A DNA stretch of 11,162 nucleotides from Balneolales bacterium (GCA_022565415.1 JAIUMT010000090.1:1-11162); one strand, 5' to 3'; counted from the first letter of the stretch, positions 1 through 7,650 are shown. Notes: generated from the sequence alone by a model not told the origin. Translations and numbers: made by a program.

Positions 1-508
1 CATCTAGATTAGAAAATGGCTCATCCAGAAAGATAATTTCCGGCATAGGTGCAAGGGCTCGAGCCAACGCAACACGATGCTGCTGACCTCCCGATAACTC
101 ATGAGGCTTTCGATTGGCAAAATCGGCCAATCCGGTTAAAACCAACATTTCCTGAATTCGAGCTTCCTTGTCGGACTTGCTGAATTTACCTAGTCCGAAG
201 CCAACATTGTCGTGCACATTTAAATGCGGAAACAACGCATATTCCTGAAAAACGAACCCAATCCCGCGTTTTTCAGCCGAGACGTTCGTGTGCTGACACT
301 CAATAACTCGGTTACGTAGCTCTACAGAACCTGAATCAATTCGCTCAAACCCGGCCATTATACGGAGGGTGGTAGTTTTTCCACATCCACTCGGACCTAA
401 AATGGCGAAAATCTCATTCGAGTCAACCGAAAAGGAAACATTATCGACAACCTTGTTGCCGGCTTCGAATTCTTTGGATAGTCCGTGTACTTGTAACAGA
501 CAGCTCAT
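1..508 (-). CDS. fbpC: Fe3+ ABC transporter ATPase, FbpC-like (3' part beyond window)
   Basis: This is the nucleotide-binding subunit that should power ferric iron import from the cytoplasmic face of the inner membrane. I translated the first 169 residues from the minus strand; the rest lies left of position 1. All visible ABC motifs are intact: Walker A GPSGCGKTT (residues 38-46), Q-loop FVFQEY (Q88), signature LSGGQQHRVALARAL (138-152), Walker B IIFLDEP (158-164) and the D-loop SNLD (166-169), where the window ends. The stretch after the Q-loop (YALFPHLNVHDNVGFGL) is typical of the FbpC/PotA branch. Its ATG overlaps the permease stop as ATGA (505-508), so translation is probably coupled. 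A GGAG lies 6 nt before the ATG, the only good Shine-Dalgarno match in the window. The regulatory C-terminal domain cannot be seen. Spermidine, phosphonate or thiamine transport is possible from this subunit alone, but the neighbouring binding protein argues for iron. Confidence 0.93.
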   Translation of the reverse strand, partial: MSCLLQVHGLSKEFEAGNKVVDNVSFSVDSNEIFAILGPSGCGKTTTLRIMAGFERIDSGSVELRNRVIECQHTNVSAEKRGIGFVFQEYALFPHLNVHDNVGFGLGKFSKSDKEARIQEMLVLTGLADFANRKPHELSGGQQHRVALARALAPMPEIIFLDEPFSNLD

Positions 509-2070
509 GATTTACTCCATTCTCTACTAAATAAAATGCCCATAAAAACGGAAGAAAATACTAAAATTGTGAGTGCGAAAGGAGCAGCCTCCGCAAACAT
601 TGCTTCATTTGAGTAGCTCCAAACGTTTAACGCCAGGGTTTCGAATCCGATTGGCGATAACAAAAACGTGATTGGAAGTTCCTTCATACACGATAAGAAA
701 ACCAGTGCAGCCCCTGCAATAATTCCATTTTTCAATAAAGGAAAGGTAGATTGCATAAATGCCTGAAATGGGGGAAGTCCTAATGATCTGGCTGCTTCTT
801 CGAGTCGTGGTGGTGTTTGGTACAACGCACTTCTCACCGGACCAATCGCTTCGGCCAGGAAATGGAGCGAATAGGCGATTACCAGTAATGTAACGGTTTG
901 GTATAAAAACGGGGCCGAGTTCAGACTAAAAAACACAAACGCCAATGCCAGAGCGAGGGGAGGGGTGGCGTAGCCGAAATAGGCGATTCGCTCAACTCCG
1001 CGTGATAATGCGGATGGATATCGAACGCCAATATAGGCCAGTGGCACGGCAAGAGCGGCGGTGACCAATGCTGCAGGTGCGCTGGCGCTAAACGACATGA
1101 ATAGCACTTCGGGCAAACCACTCCAAATGGAACTACTCAGGCTTCGGCTCATCCAGAAAAAGATGGTCCCAACCGGAACAATGATGGCAAAGAACATCAG
1201 GAGAGCGAGTCCTGCATAAGCCGGATATTTTTTAACACCCAATTTGCTGATGCGCATTTTTCGTGCGGTTCCGGTGCTGGACCGGTGGAAAAGTTTCCCG
1301 CGCAAGAGTCGGTATTCTGCAATAAGGATGGTAGCCGTGAGTGTGAGCAACATCAGGGCAAGCCACGCTGCGTAAATTCGGTCGTATGAGGCAGAATACT
1401 GCAAAAACAGGGCGTAACTGAACGTTTCGAACCGCATAAGCGACACCGCTCCGAAATCGCCTAAAACATAGAGTCCAATGATGAGAACTCCTGCAAGAAA
1501 CGCTGGCCTCAGCTGCGGAATTACCACATTGAGGTATACATTTTGGGATTTCATGCCGAGTGAGCGGGCGGCTTCTTCAAGCGACGGATCCAATCCCATA
1601 AGTCCCGATCGTAAATTTAAGTACATATACGGATAGGTGTACAAACTGATGGCCACCAACGATCCCCAGTAGCCACTCAGGCGCGGCACTTCGAATCCGA
1701 ATAGTAGCGCTGCCGTGCCGTTTTCTCCGCCCAAACCCAGCAATGCGTATGCCAGAATGTATCCGGGAATGGCCAGAGGCATGATGGAAATCAGCGTGAT
1801 TAATTTCCGGGCTTTGATGTCGGTTCGCACAGTTAACCAGGCTAGCGGAGCCGCGATTAACGTGGTCGTAATCAACACTCCCAGCGTAAGCTTGATGGTA
1901 TTGCTAAACAACACCAAATTTCGGTATCGAAAAATAAGGTCCGACGACGTAGCCCAATCCGCTTCGGTAGCGCGAACAACCAAATAGATTAATGGAATGA
2001 ATCCGCCCGCGGCAACCAAAATTGCCGGAATCAAAAAATAAACCGGCGGCAACTTCCGAATTTTTGTCAA
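505..2070 (-). CDS. fbpB: Fe3+ ABC transporter permease, fused two-domain FbpB type
   Basis: This 521-residue inner-membrane protein forms the transport channel of the iron importer. It holds two tandem binding-protein-dependent permease domains, as usual for FbpB, so it replaces a permease dimer. About twelve hydrophobic segments are visible, the first at residues 10-32 and the last near 493-515. Each half carries the EAA coupling loop that docks on the ATPase: EEAARSLGMKSQ (165-176) and EEAARSLGLPPF (424-435), which are near-copies of each other. The start is a TTG only 2 nt after the fbpA stop. The next in-frame Met is near residue 97, inside the first domain, and starting there would remove membrane segments, so TTG is preferred. 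A GGAGG lies upstream but about 16 nt from the start, too far for a normal ribosome site. The stop overlaps the fbpC start by 4 nt. Family assignment is firm; iron specificity comes from fbpA. Confidence 0.93.
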   Translation of the reverse strand: MTKIRKLPPVYFLIPAILVAAGGFIPLIYLVVRATEADWATSSDLIFRYRNLVLFSNTIKLTLGVLITTTLIAAPLAWLTVRTDIKARKLITLISIMPLAIPGYILAYALLGLGGENGTAALLFGFEVPRLSGYWGSLVAISLYTYPYMYLNLRSGLMGLDPSLEEAARSLGMKSQNVYLNVVIPQLRPAFLAGVLIIGLYVLGDFGAVSLMRFETFSYALFLQYSASYDRIYAAWLALMLLTLTATILIAEYRLLRGKLFHRSSTGTARKMRISKLGVKKYPAYAGLALLMFFAIIVPVGTIFFWMSRSLSSSIWSGLPEVLFMSFSASAPAALVTAALAVPLAYIGVRYPSALSRGVERIAYFGYATPPLALALAFVFFSLNSAPFLYQTVTLLVIAYSLHFLAEAIGPVRSALYQTPPRLEEAARSLGLPPFQAFMQSTFPLLKNGIIAGAALVFLSCMKELPITFLLSPIGFETLALNVWSYSNEAMFAEAAPFALTILVFSSVFMGILFSREWSKS

Positions 2071-2072
2071 AC

Positions 2073-3071
2073 TTATAATAGTCCGACCTCCCGAAGCAGT
2101 TTTAGCGTTTCCTCAAGATTGGCCAACGATTCCAGGTCGATATCGGGGGAAAGCTCGATTACCGGCTCCGACTCGCTTTCGCCGGGCAACTCGCCCACCT
2201 CCGTTACCGAATATTCATACACTTCGGAGGCAAACCAGTTCTGAGTTTCGTCGCTAAGTAAAAAACGTACGAATTCTTCGGCAGCCGATCTCTTTTCGGA
2301 AGGTTTTGTAATAGCAATTCCGGCAACGTTTACCATATTTCCGACATCACCCGCCTCAAAAAAAGCATTCGATACAGGAAAGTTCGGGTCGGCAGCTTTC
2401 GATCGGAATAAATAATAGTGATTGGTTAGTCCGAGATCAGCTTCTCCTGCTGCTATACCTTGCAAAATGGCATTGTTATTGGCATAATTCTTAGCTCCGT
2501 TGTTGCGAATGCCCTCAACCCATAATTTTGTAGTGTCGTAGCCATGAATGGTAATCATCGCCGATATAAAGGACTGAAACGAGCCATTTGTTGGTGCCCA
2601 AGCTATTCTGTTACTCCATTTTGAGTCGGTCAGGTCGAAGAGTGTAGCTGGTAGGTCTGATGATTCCACTCTTCTTGTGGAGTAGGCCATTACCCGAGCC
2701 CGTCCGCTGGTTGCAATCCATAGTCCGGAGTCGCTGGAATATCGCGGTGGGACTTTGCTAAGAATATTTTCGGAGAGAGGGGCAAGTAGGTCAACTTTAG
2801 CTAAAGCTCCTAAAGCACCGGCATCCTGAGCCCAAAATATGTCAGCAGGAGTTCGGTTTCCTTCCTCAATAAGTGCCACAGCTAGCTGGGTCGTTCCGCC
2901 ATACTTAACTTCTACCTTAATTCCGGTTTGCTCTTCAAAACGCTCAATTATCGGGTCTACCAAAGCTTTGCTTCTACCCGAATAAATGACCAGATCGGAG
3001 GAGCTGCGGTTGTTGTAAACCAAAAATAAGGCTAGAGATATCGCTACTACTAATAATATAAATCGTTTCAT
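2073..3071 (-). CDS. fbpA: Ferric-iron ABC transporter substrate-binding protein
   Basis: This is the periplasmic Fe3+ receptor of the transporter, 332 residues from the chosen ATG. The fold starts at DLVIYSGRS (26-34), the usual first strand of the FbpA/FutA/AfuA family, followed by IIERFEEQTGIKVEVKYGG. The motif LTNHYYLF holds the adjacent Tyr219-Tyr220, the pair that coordinates iron in Neisseria FbpA, and NYANNN (195-200) is another family signature. The C-terminal tail PDIDLESLANLEETLKLLREVGLL region is also typical. The reading frame is open upstream to 3155, but the ATG at 3071 places the hydrophobic segment (residues 4-19) directly at the N-terminus with Lys-Arg in front of it, as expected for a signal or anchor. 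That segment has no lipobox Cys and no clear AxA cleavage site, so the protein may stay anchored by an uncleaved helix (inference). It is the first gene of fbpABC. Confidence 0.92.
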   Translation of the reverse strand: MKRFILLVVAISLALFLVYNNRSSSDLVIYSGRSKALVDPIIERFEEQTGIKVEVKYGGTTQLAVALIEEGNRTPADIFWAQDAGALGALAKVDLLAPLSENILSKVPPRYSSDSGLWIATSGRARVMAYSTRRVESSDLPATLFDLTDSKWSNRIAWAPTNGSFQSFISAMITIHGYDTTKLWVEGIRNNGAKNYANNNAILQGIAAGEADLGLTNHYYLFRSKAADPNFPVSNAFFEAGDVGNMVNVAGIAITKPSEKRSAAEEFVRFLLSDETQNWFASEVYEYSVTEVGELPGESESEPVIELSPDIDLESLANLEETLKLLREVGLL

Positions 3072-3165
3072 AGTTGGGAAGAATAATAGTAAAAATGGGC
3101 TGCATGATCGATTTCTGAGACACTCAGGGGACAATTGGTTCAAATAATACGGCATTGACCATCGA

Positions 3166-3204
3166 TAGCATGCTAAACAAGACTAAATCTAAATAAAAAT
3201 AGAT
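3166..3204. promoter_or_regulatory. Operator-like dyads over the fbp promoter
   Basis: Two inverted repeats sit in this stretch. TAGCATGCTA at 3166-3175 is a perfect 10-bp palindrome lying at the predicted transcription start. ATCTA (3187-3191) pairs with TAGAT (3200-3204) and fills the spacer of the candidate promoter. On the minus strand the pentamer TTTAG also occurs three times (3193-3189, 3187-3183, 3177-3173). An iron-dependent repressor site is a reasonable guess, but none of these matches the classical Fur box. The DNA is AT-rich, so chance is a real alternative. Confidence 0.25.
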
Positions 3205-3208
3205 CAAA
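3178..3208 (-). promoter_or_regulatory. Candidate Bacteroidota-type promoter of the fbp operon
   Basis: Read on the minus strand there is TTTG (3208-3205), a 19-nt spacer, then TAGTCTTG (3185-3178). This fits the Bacteroidota housekeeping pattern of a -33 TTTG and a -7 TAnnTTTG with one mismatch. Transcription would begin near 3172, giving a leader of about 100 nt before the fbpA ATG at 3071. The site lies just after the rof stop, so fbpABC could have its own promoter and also receive read-through from rof. Call by eye only, in AT-rich DNA. Confidence 0.4.
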
Positions 3209-3213
3209 TTGCT

Positions 3214-3459
3214 CTAACAATTTGTCTTGCCGTAGGGTTCTCCATTTATTTTACGAATGTAATCGAGGCGAATGAGGCGATCGCCTTCAATTTTGAGAAA
3301 CTCTTCACCATTTTTACTGAATAAATCGACCAGAACAACGTTAATAGTTTCTATGGCATTGCCATCTTCGATGCTGAGCTCTATCGACTTACCCCGGGAT
3401 ATTGCCAGCGCGAGTTCGTCGTATAGAGTGCAGGAAACAGGAGAATATGGTTTCATCAT
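3214..3459 (-). CDS. rof: Rho-binding antiterminator, Rof (YaeO) family
   Basis: This 81-residue protein resembles E. coli Rof (YaeO), which binds the RNA-loading surface of termination factor Rho and blocks Rho-dependent termination. The N-terminal motif YSPVSCTLYDELALA (residues 5-19) aligns with the YxPIxCxxYDxLELA motif of Rof. It is followed by the expected small beta-barrel pattern: SIELSIEDG (25-33), then a central helix-like stretch and strands FLKIEGDRLIRLDYIRKI (54-71). Length matches the family (about 84 in E. coli). Two ATGs lie in tandem at 3459 and 3456, and either could be used; no Shine-Dalgarno is seen. It is divergent from typA across 121 nt and co-oriented with fbpABC 142 nt downstream. 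Assignment rests on motif memory, not on a search. A functional link to the iron operon is unproven. Confidence 0.78.
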   Translation of the reverse strand: MMKPYSPVSCTLYDELALAISRGKSIELSIEDGNAIETINVVLVDLFSKNGEEFLKIEGDRLIRLDYIRKINGEPYGKTNC

Positions 3460-3580
3460 TGGTGCGATTTCGGATTTCTCAATATAAATCCGTATTTTTA
3501 CAAGTCTGTAGATTTTTTGATTCAGCAGAAATGCTACCCTGCAGATATCATCATTTTAGTTATTACCACGCCTTACTCTT

Positions 3581-5395
3581 ATGCAAGACATCCGAAATAT
3601 AGCCATAATTGCCCACGTAGATCACGGAAAAACGACCTTGGTCGACCAAATGCTACGCCAAAGCGGAACCTTCCGCGAAAACCAGGAAGTTGCCGAAAGG
3701 GTAATGGACTCGAACGACCTCGAGCGCGAAAAAGGTATCACCATCAGCGCAAAAAATACCGCTGTTAAATGGAAAGATACCAAAATTAACATCATCGATA
3801 CTCCTGGTCACGCCGATTTCGGTGGCGAAGTTGAACGTATTTTGAAAATGGTTAACGGGGTAATTTTACTCGTTGATGCTGCCGAAGGCCCACTTCCGCA
3901 AACCCGTTTTGTACTTAGAAAGTCGTTGGCTCTGGGTTACCGCCCAATCGTACTTATTAATAAAATTGACCGTGGTGATGCACGTCCGGATGCCGTTCTA
4001 AACGAAGTATTTGACCTTTTTGTCGGACTCGATGCCAGCGACGAGCAGCTCGATTTCCCGGTTCTGTACGCAGTCGGAATTAAAGGATTTGCAAACCGTT
4101 CGTTAGACGGAACCTCACAAGACCTCAGCGAATTATTCGACCTCATCGTCGACCACATTCCGCCTCCGGCCGCAATACGCGACACATCGTTCAAGATGCT
4201 CGTAAGTAACGTCGAGTGGAACGATTATCTAGGCCGAATCGCTGTCGGACGTATCGAACAAGGCGTTGTGAAAAAGAATCAGGATGTAGCCCTTGTTGAG
4301 CGTGGCGGTAAAGTGAAGCAAAAAGCTCGTGCTACCAAATTATTTACGTTCTCAGGTCTGGAGCGAATTCCGGTTGATGAAGTTTATGCCGGTGATATCG
4401 TCGCCTTAGCTGGATACGACAGCGCAAATATCGGAGACACGCTTACATCTGATGCCGATCTTGTGCCTCTCGATTATTTCGATATCGACATGCCAACGAT
4501 TGCCATGTACTTCCGCGTAAATGATTCTCCATTTGCCGGGCTGGAAGGTAAATTCGTTACTTCGAACATGATTAAAGATCGCCTCACAAAAGAAACCCGT
4601 ACGAATGTTTCGCTGAAGGTTGATCCGACAGAAAACCCGGATGTATTCAAGGTTGCCGGTCGTGGCGAATTACAATTGGCTATTCTGATTGAAACCATGC
4701 GTCGTGAAGGATACGAATTCGCAGTTTCGCGTCCGGAAGTTGTTCTTCGTGAAATCGACGGTGTGGTTCACGAGCCTATCGAAGAAGTTGTAATTGATGT
4801 GATGTCTGATTACTCAAGTAAAGTTGTCGACATTTTACTGAATCGTAAAGGTATCATGGTTTCGATGAATCAGGAAGGCGACAATACCCGGGTTGCATTT
4901 AAAGTTCCATCCCGCGGATTGATTGGTTTTAGAAACGATGTACTTACCGAGACTAAAGGTACGGCCATGATTCACCAGCAGTTTGATGCATACGAACCTT
5001 TCAAAGGTGATATTTCAGGACGTTCAAGTGGAGCGCTTATTGCTATGGAGAATGGAAACGTAACGGGTTACGCACTCGAAGGCGTTCAGGATCGTGGCAT
5101 ATTTTTCTGCGAGCCGGGAGATCCCGTTTATATTGGTCAAGTCGTTGGCGTGAACAACCGAGTTGACGATATGGTACTGAATGTGGTTAAGAAGAAAAAC
5201 CTTACCAACCACCGTGCTGCCCAAACTTCCGACTCAGTGAAGATTGGTGTGGCTAAAAAGATGAGTCTTGAGCAATGTCTTGAGTTTATCGACGATAACG
5301 AATTACTCGAGATTACGCCAAAGAGTATCCGTATTCGCAAGAAGTACCTCGATCACAACGATCGTAAGCGTTTCGAAAAGAAGAAATCAGACTAA
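3581..5395 (+). CDS. typA: Ribosome-associated translational GTPase TypA/BipA
   Basis: TypA/BipA is an EF-G-like GTPase that binds the ribosome and helps 50S assembly and growth in cold or other stress. The 604 residues match the usual length (607 in E. coli). GTPase motifs: G1 AHVDHGKT (11-18), switch I GITISAKNT with T54, G3 DTPGHADF (73-80) with catalytic His77, and G4 NKID (127-130). The C-terminal BipA-specific loop is present as KKNLTNHRAA (538-547), followed by EFIDDNELLEITPKSIRIRK. Unusually, the G5 loop reads YAVGIKG (163-169) where E. coli has YASALNG, so the Ser-Ala pair is Val-Gly. ATG at 3581 gives the standard MxxIRNIAIIAHVDHGKTTL start. No Shine-Dalgarno is visible. The TAA overlaps the recG stop on the other strand. 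Confidence 0.97.
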   Translation: MQDIRNIAIIAHVDHGKTTLVDQMLRQSGTFRENQEVAERVMDSNDLEREKGITISAKNTAVKWKDTKINIIDTPGHADFGGEVERILKMVNGVILLVDAAEGPLPQTRFVLRKSLALGYRPIVLINKIDRGDARPDAVLNEVFDLFVGLDASDEQLDFPVLYAVGIKGFANRSLDGTSQDLSELFDLIVDHIPPPAAIRDTSFKMLVSNVEWNDYLGRIAVGRIEQGVVKKNQDVALVERGGKVKQKARATKLFTFSGLERIPVDEVYAGDIVALAGYDSANIGDTLTSDADLVPLDYFDIDMPTIAMYFRVNDSPFAGLEGKFVTSNMIKDRLTKETRTNVSLKVDPTENPDVFKVAGRGELQLAILIETMRREGYEFAVSRPEVVLREIDGVVHEPIEEVVIDVMSDYSSKVVDILLNRKGIMVSMNQEGDNTRVAFKVPSRGLIGFRNDVLTETKGTAMIHQQFDAYEPFKGDISGRSSGALIAMENGNVTGYALEGVQDRGIFFCEPGDPVYIGQVVGVNNRVDDMVLNVVKKKNLTNHRAAQTSDSVKIGVAKKMSLEQCLEFIDDNELLEITPKSIRIRKKYLDHNDRKRFEKKKSD

Positions 5396-7452
5396 CTCAT
5401 ACTGAAATATTGTGCCTTTGCGGAAAAGTATCGTTCAAATACTTTCCGCAGGCCTTTATGCCGGGGCTGCTCTAGTTTCGGATCTTCTTTTAGAATTTGC
5501 TGAGCCAACGCCCGCGTTTCCTGAACCAATAGGTGGTCGTCGACGATGTCGGCAAATCGGAAATCGGGCAGGCCACTTTGCTTGGTCCCCAGAAAGTCAC
5601 CCGGACCGCGAAGTTTCAGGTCGACCTCCGCAATTTCGAATCCGTCGTTGGTTCTGGCCATAGTTTCCAGGCGCACCCGTGCATCTTTGCTTCGCTTGAC
5701 ATCCGTCATCAGAATACAAAAGCTTTTCCTTTCGCCGCGCCCAATTCGACCTCTGAGCTGGTGCAATTGCGACAATCCGAACCGTTCGGCATGTTCCAGT
5801 ATCATAATCGACGCATTCGGAACGTTCACGCCCACCTCAATAACAGTCGTTGAAACCAATATCTGCACCTCTCCCGCAGCGAAACGTTTCATAACCGCTT
5901 CTTTTTCGGCCGATTTCATGCGCCCGTGCACCAATCCGATTTCGAAATCCGGATAAATGCCCTTCAATTGCTCAAATCCCATGGTGGCGTCTTTTAGGTC
6001 CATGGCCTCAGACTCTTCCACGAGTGGAAACACGACATAGGCTTGTCCGCCTTTCGAAATTTCATCACGCACAAAACGATACATGTCGGGGCGATTTTTG
6101 TCGTACCGGACTACAGTGCTGATGGGTTTTCGGCCGGATGGGAGTCCTTTGATGAGTGAGATGTCGAGGTCGCTGTATAGGGTCATGGCTAGCGACCGGG
6201 GGATGGGCGTGGCCGACATGACTAACACATGTGGATGTTCACCCTTGCTGAGCAGATTGCTGCGTTGCAGAACCCCGAAACGATGTTGTTCGTCGATTAC
6301 TGCGAGACCGAGTTTGTGAAACCGGACTTTATCCTGAATGAGGGCGTGGGTGCCGACGACAATGTGTGCGCCGCCACCTTCGATGTCGGTGAGCATGTCG
6401 CGTCGGAGGGGGGCTGATTGATTCCCCGTGAGAAGTCGTACGTTGACGCCAAGTGGTGCCAGGTAGTTGTTCAGGGTTTGAAAGTGCTGCTCGGCGAGGA
6501 TTTCGGTTGGGACCATCATCGAAGCCTGGTAGCCTGAGTCTACCGCCATAAGCATAGCCGCGAGGGCAACGACGGTTTTGCCAGAGCCCACATCACCCTG
6601 AATGAGGCGGTTCATTTGCACACCGGAGTCCATGTCGAATGTGATGTCGCCAAATGCCAGGGATTGTCCCTCGGTGAATTCGAAGGGCAAAACGCCATGA
6701 AGGAATTGATCGGTAAGTTTCCCGGCTGTAAGGTGAGCCCCGGGATTTTTCGAAATGCGGTTGTTTCGAAGCCGCTGCATGCTGAGCTGAAACAGCAGAA
6801 GTTCTTCGAGTTTGAAACGACGGAGTCCGGCAGCTGGCTCGGTTAGACTTTGTGGTGCGTGAATAAATCGAAGCGAATCGGTTCGATTGGGCAGACGCAG
6901 GGCGGTAAGCAAATACTCTGGAAAATACTCCTCATACGTGCGGTTAAACAGCACTTGCTTCACCCATTTCTGGATAATGAGGCTGGTGATGAATGTATTC
7001 TTGAAGAAATTGGTCGAGGGATAAACGGGCACAATTCCGGCTCCCGAGTTATCAGAGGCGTCGATATCTTCCACGTCGGGGTGCGACATTGTGAGAGAGG
7101 ACCCAAATTGCTTCACCGTGCCGAAAAACGAGACAAGATTGCCTTGCTTAAAGCGTTGCTTGAAATAGCTGAGGCCCTTAAACCAGACTCCGTTCAGGAT
7201 GCCAGTGCCATCGTAGATGGTACCCTGAAGACGTTTCTTGCGTGCGAATCCAATTTCTTGAATCGATGTAATTTTGCCAATAACGGTAACGGAGCCCGAA
7301 TATTCGTTTATGCCAGAAATCGGGAGAACGTTCGACCGGTCGATGTACCGTCGGGGGAAGAAGTAGAGTAGATCACTGATGGAGGCAATCTGTGAGTTGT
7401 GTAAAGCCTGGATTCGGGCGGGAGTGATTCTATGTAAATCGGATAGTTTCAA
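5392..7452 (-). CDS. recG: ATP-dependent DNA helicase RecG
   Basis: RecG is a double-strand DNA translocase that remodels stalled replication forks and branch-migrates Holliday junctions. The 686 residues compare with 693 in E. coli. The N-terminal wedge/OB domain covers roughly 50-130 (FPRRYIDRS at 32-40 precedes it). Helicase domain 1 has Walker A GDVGSGKT (286-293), the RecG-type motif II DEQHRFG (387-393) and SATPIPR (413-419). Domain 2 has STTVIEVGVNVPNA (534-547) and motif VI QLRGRIGRG (565-573), followed by the RecG C-terminal segment LKLRGPGDFLGTKQSGLPDF (612-631). The start is TTG: no ATG lies between it and the upstream in-frame stop at 7489-7491, and the protein begins in the usual place. 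No Shine-Dalgarno is seen. It converges on typA, with the stop codons overlapping by 3 nt within 5392-5395. Confidence 0.97.
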   Translation of the reverse strand: MKLSDLHRITPARIQALHNSQIASISDLLYFFPRRYIDRSNVLPISGINEYSGSVTVIGKITSIQEIGFARKKRLQGTIYDGTGILNGVWFKGLSYFKQRFKQGNLVSFFGTVKQFGSSLTMSHPDVEDIDASDNSGAGIVPVYPSTNFFKNTFITSLIIQKWVKQVLFNRTYEEYFPEYLLTALRLPNRTDSLRFIHAPQSLTEPAAGLRRFKLEELLLFQLSMQRLRNNRISKNPGAHLTAGKLTDQFLHGVLPFEFTEGQSLAFGDITFDMDSGVQMNRLIQGDVGSGKTVVALAAMLMAVDSGYQASMMVPTEILAEQHFQTLNNYLAPLGVNVRLLTGNQSAPLRRDMLTDIEGGGAHIVVGTHALIQDKVRFHKLGLAVIDEQHRFGVLQRSNLLSKGEHPHVLVMSATPIPRSLAMTLYSDLDISLIKGLPSGRKPISTVVRYDKNRPDMYRFVRDEISKGGQAYVVFPLVEESEAMDLKDATMGFEQLKGIYPDFEIGLVHGRMKSAEKEAVMKRFAAGEVQILVSTTVIEVGVNVPNASIMILEHAERFGLSQLHQLRGRIGRGERKSFCILMTDVKRSKDARVRLETMARTNDGFEIAEVDLKLRGPGDFLGTKQSGLPDFRFADIVDDHLLVQETRALAQQILKEDPKLEQPRHKGLRKVFERYFSAKAQYFSMS

Positions 7453-7650
7453 AAGATATAACTGATATACTGTTCTATAACAATAGGTCTATTTATTTGC
7501 GACTTTAGGGTCTAAAACCGAATAATAGGCAAATAATGCCAATGTTTGTGTGTTGGTGAGAACATAAACGAAGATAGTATTTGGATTATACGATGTTAAT
7601 ATGCTATATTTACAAGCTCTGTAAAAAATCAACTTAATCATTGAAATACC
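7453..7650. other. Divergent recG/rpsL intergenic region
   Basis: This 198-nt gap holds the start regions of recG (leftward) and of the str operon (rightward). The rightward promoter is described separately. An imperfect-context inverted repeat GGCA-AATAA-TGCC lies at 7528-7540, upstream of that promoter. I found no convincing leftward promoter for recG, no terminator and no small gene. Confidence 0.6.
7580..7612 (+). promoter_or_regulatory. Candidate str operon promoter
   Basis: TTTG at 7580-7583 is followed after 21 nt by TATATTTA (7605-7612), one base from the Bacteroidota -7 pattern TAnnTTTG. Read as a sigma-70 site it is TTGGAT (7581-7586), an 18-bp spacer and TATATT (7605-7610), also good. 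Both readings predict a start near 7617-7620 and a short leader of about 30 nt before the rpsL GTG. It is the only promoter-like site near the operon head, which fits strong expression of rpsL-rpsG-fusA-tuf. Confidence 0.6.

Noticed and set aside
3072..3155. N-terminal extension of fbpA by 28 codons
   Set aside because: It would bury the signal/anchor helix inside the protein, and the extension overlaps the candidate operator and leader DNA. The ATG at 3071 gives a normal family N-terminus.
3187..3204. ATCTA-N8-TAGAT after rof as an intrinsic terminator
   Set aside because: A 5-bp AT-rich stem without GC pairs is too weak. I kept it only as a possible operator half of the fbp promoter.
3510..3545. 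Promoter for typA (TAGATTTT near 3510, or TTGATT with TACCCT)
   Set aside because: No combination has both elements at correct spacing; a promoter must lie in 3460-3580 but I cannot place it.
6850..7371. A 173-codon open frame on the plus strand inside recG
   Set aside because: It is fully antisense to a helicase gene with all motifs, its product resembles no family I know, and it has no start context. It is an opposite-strand shadow.
7526..7540. TTGGCATTATTTGCC on the minus strand as a sigma-54 promoter for recG
   Set aside because: GG and GC are separated by 8 nt instead of the required 10, and recG is not a typical sigma-54 target. It remains only a weak inverted repeat.
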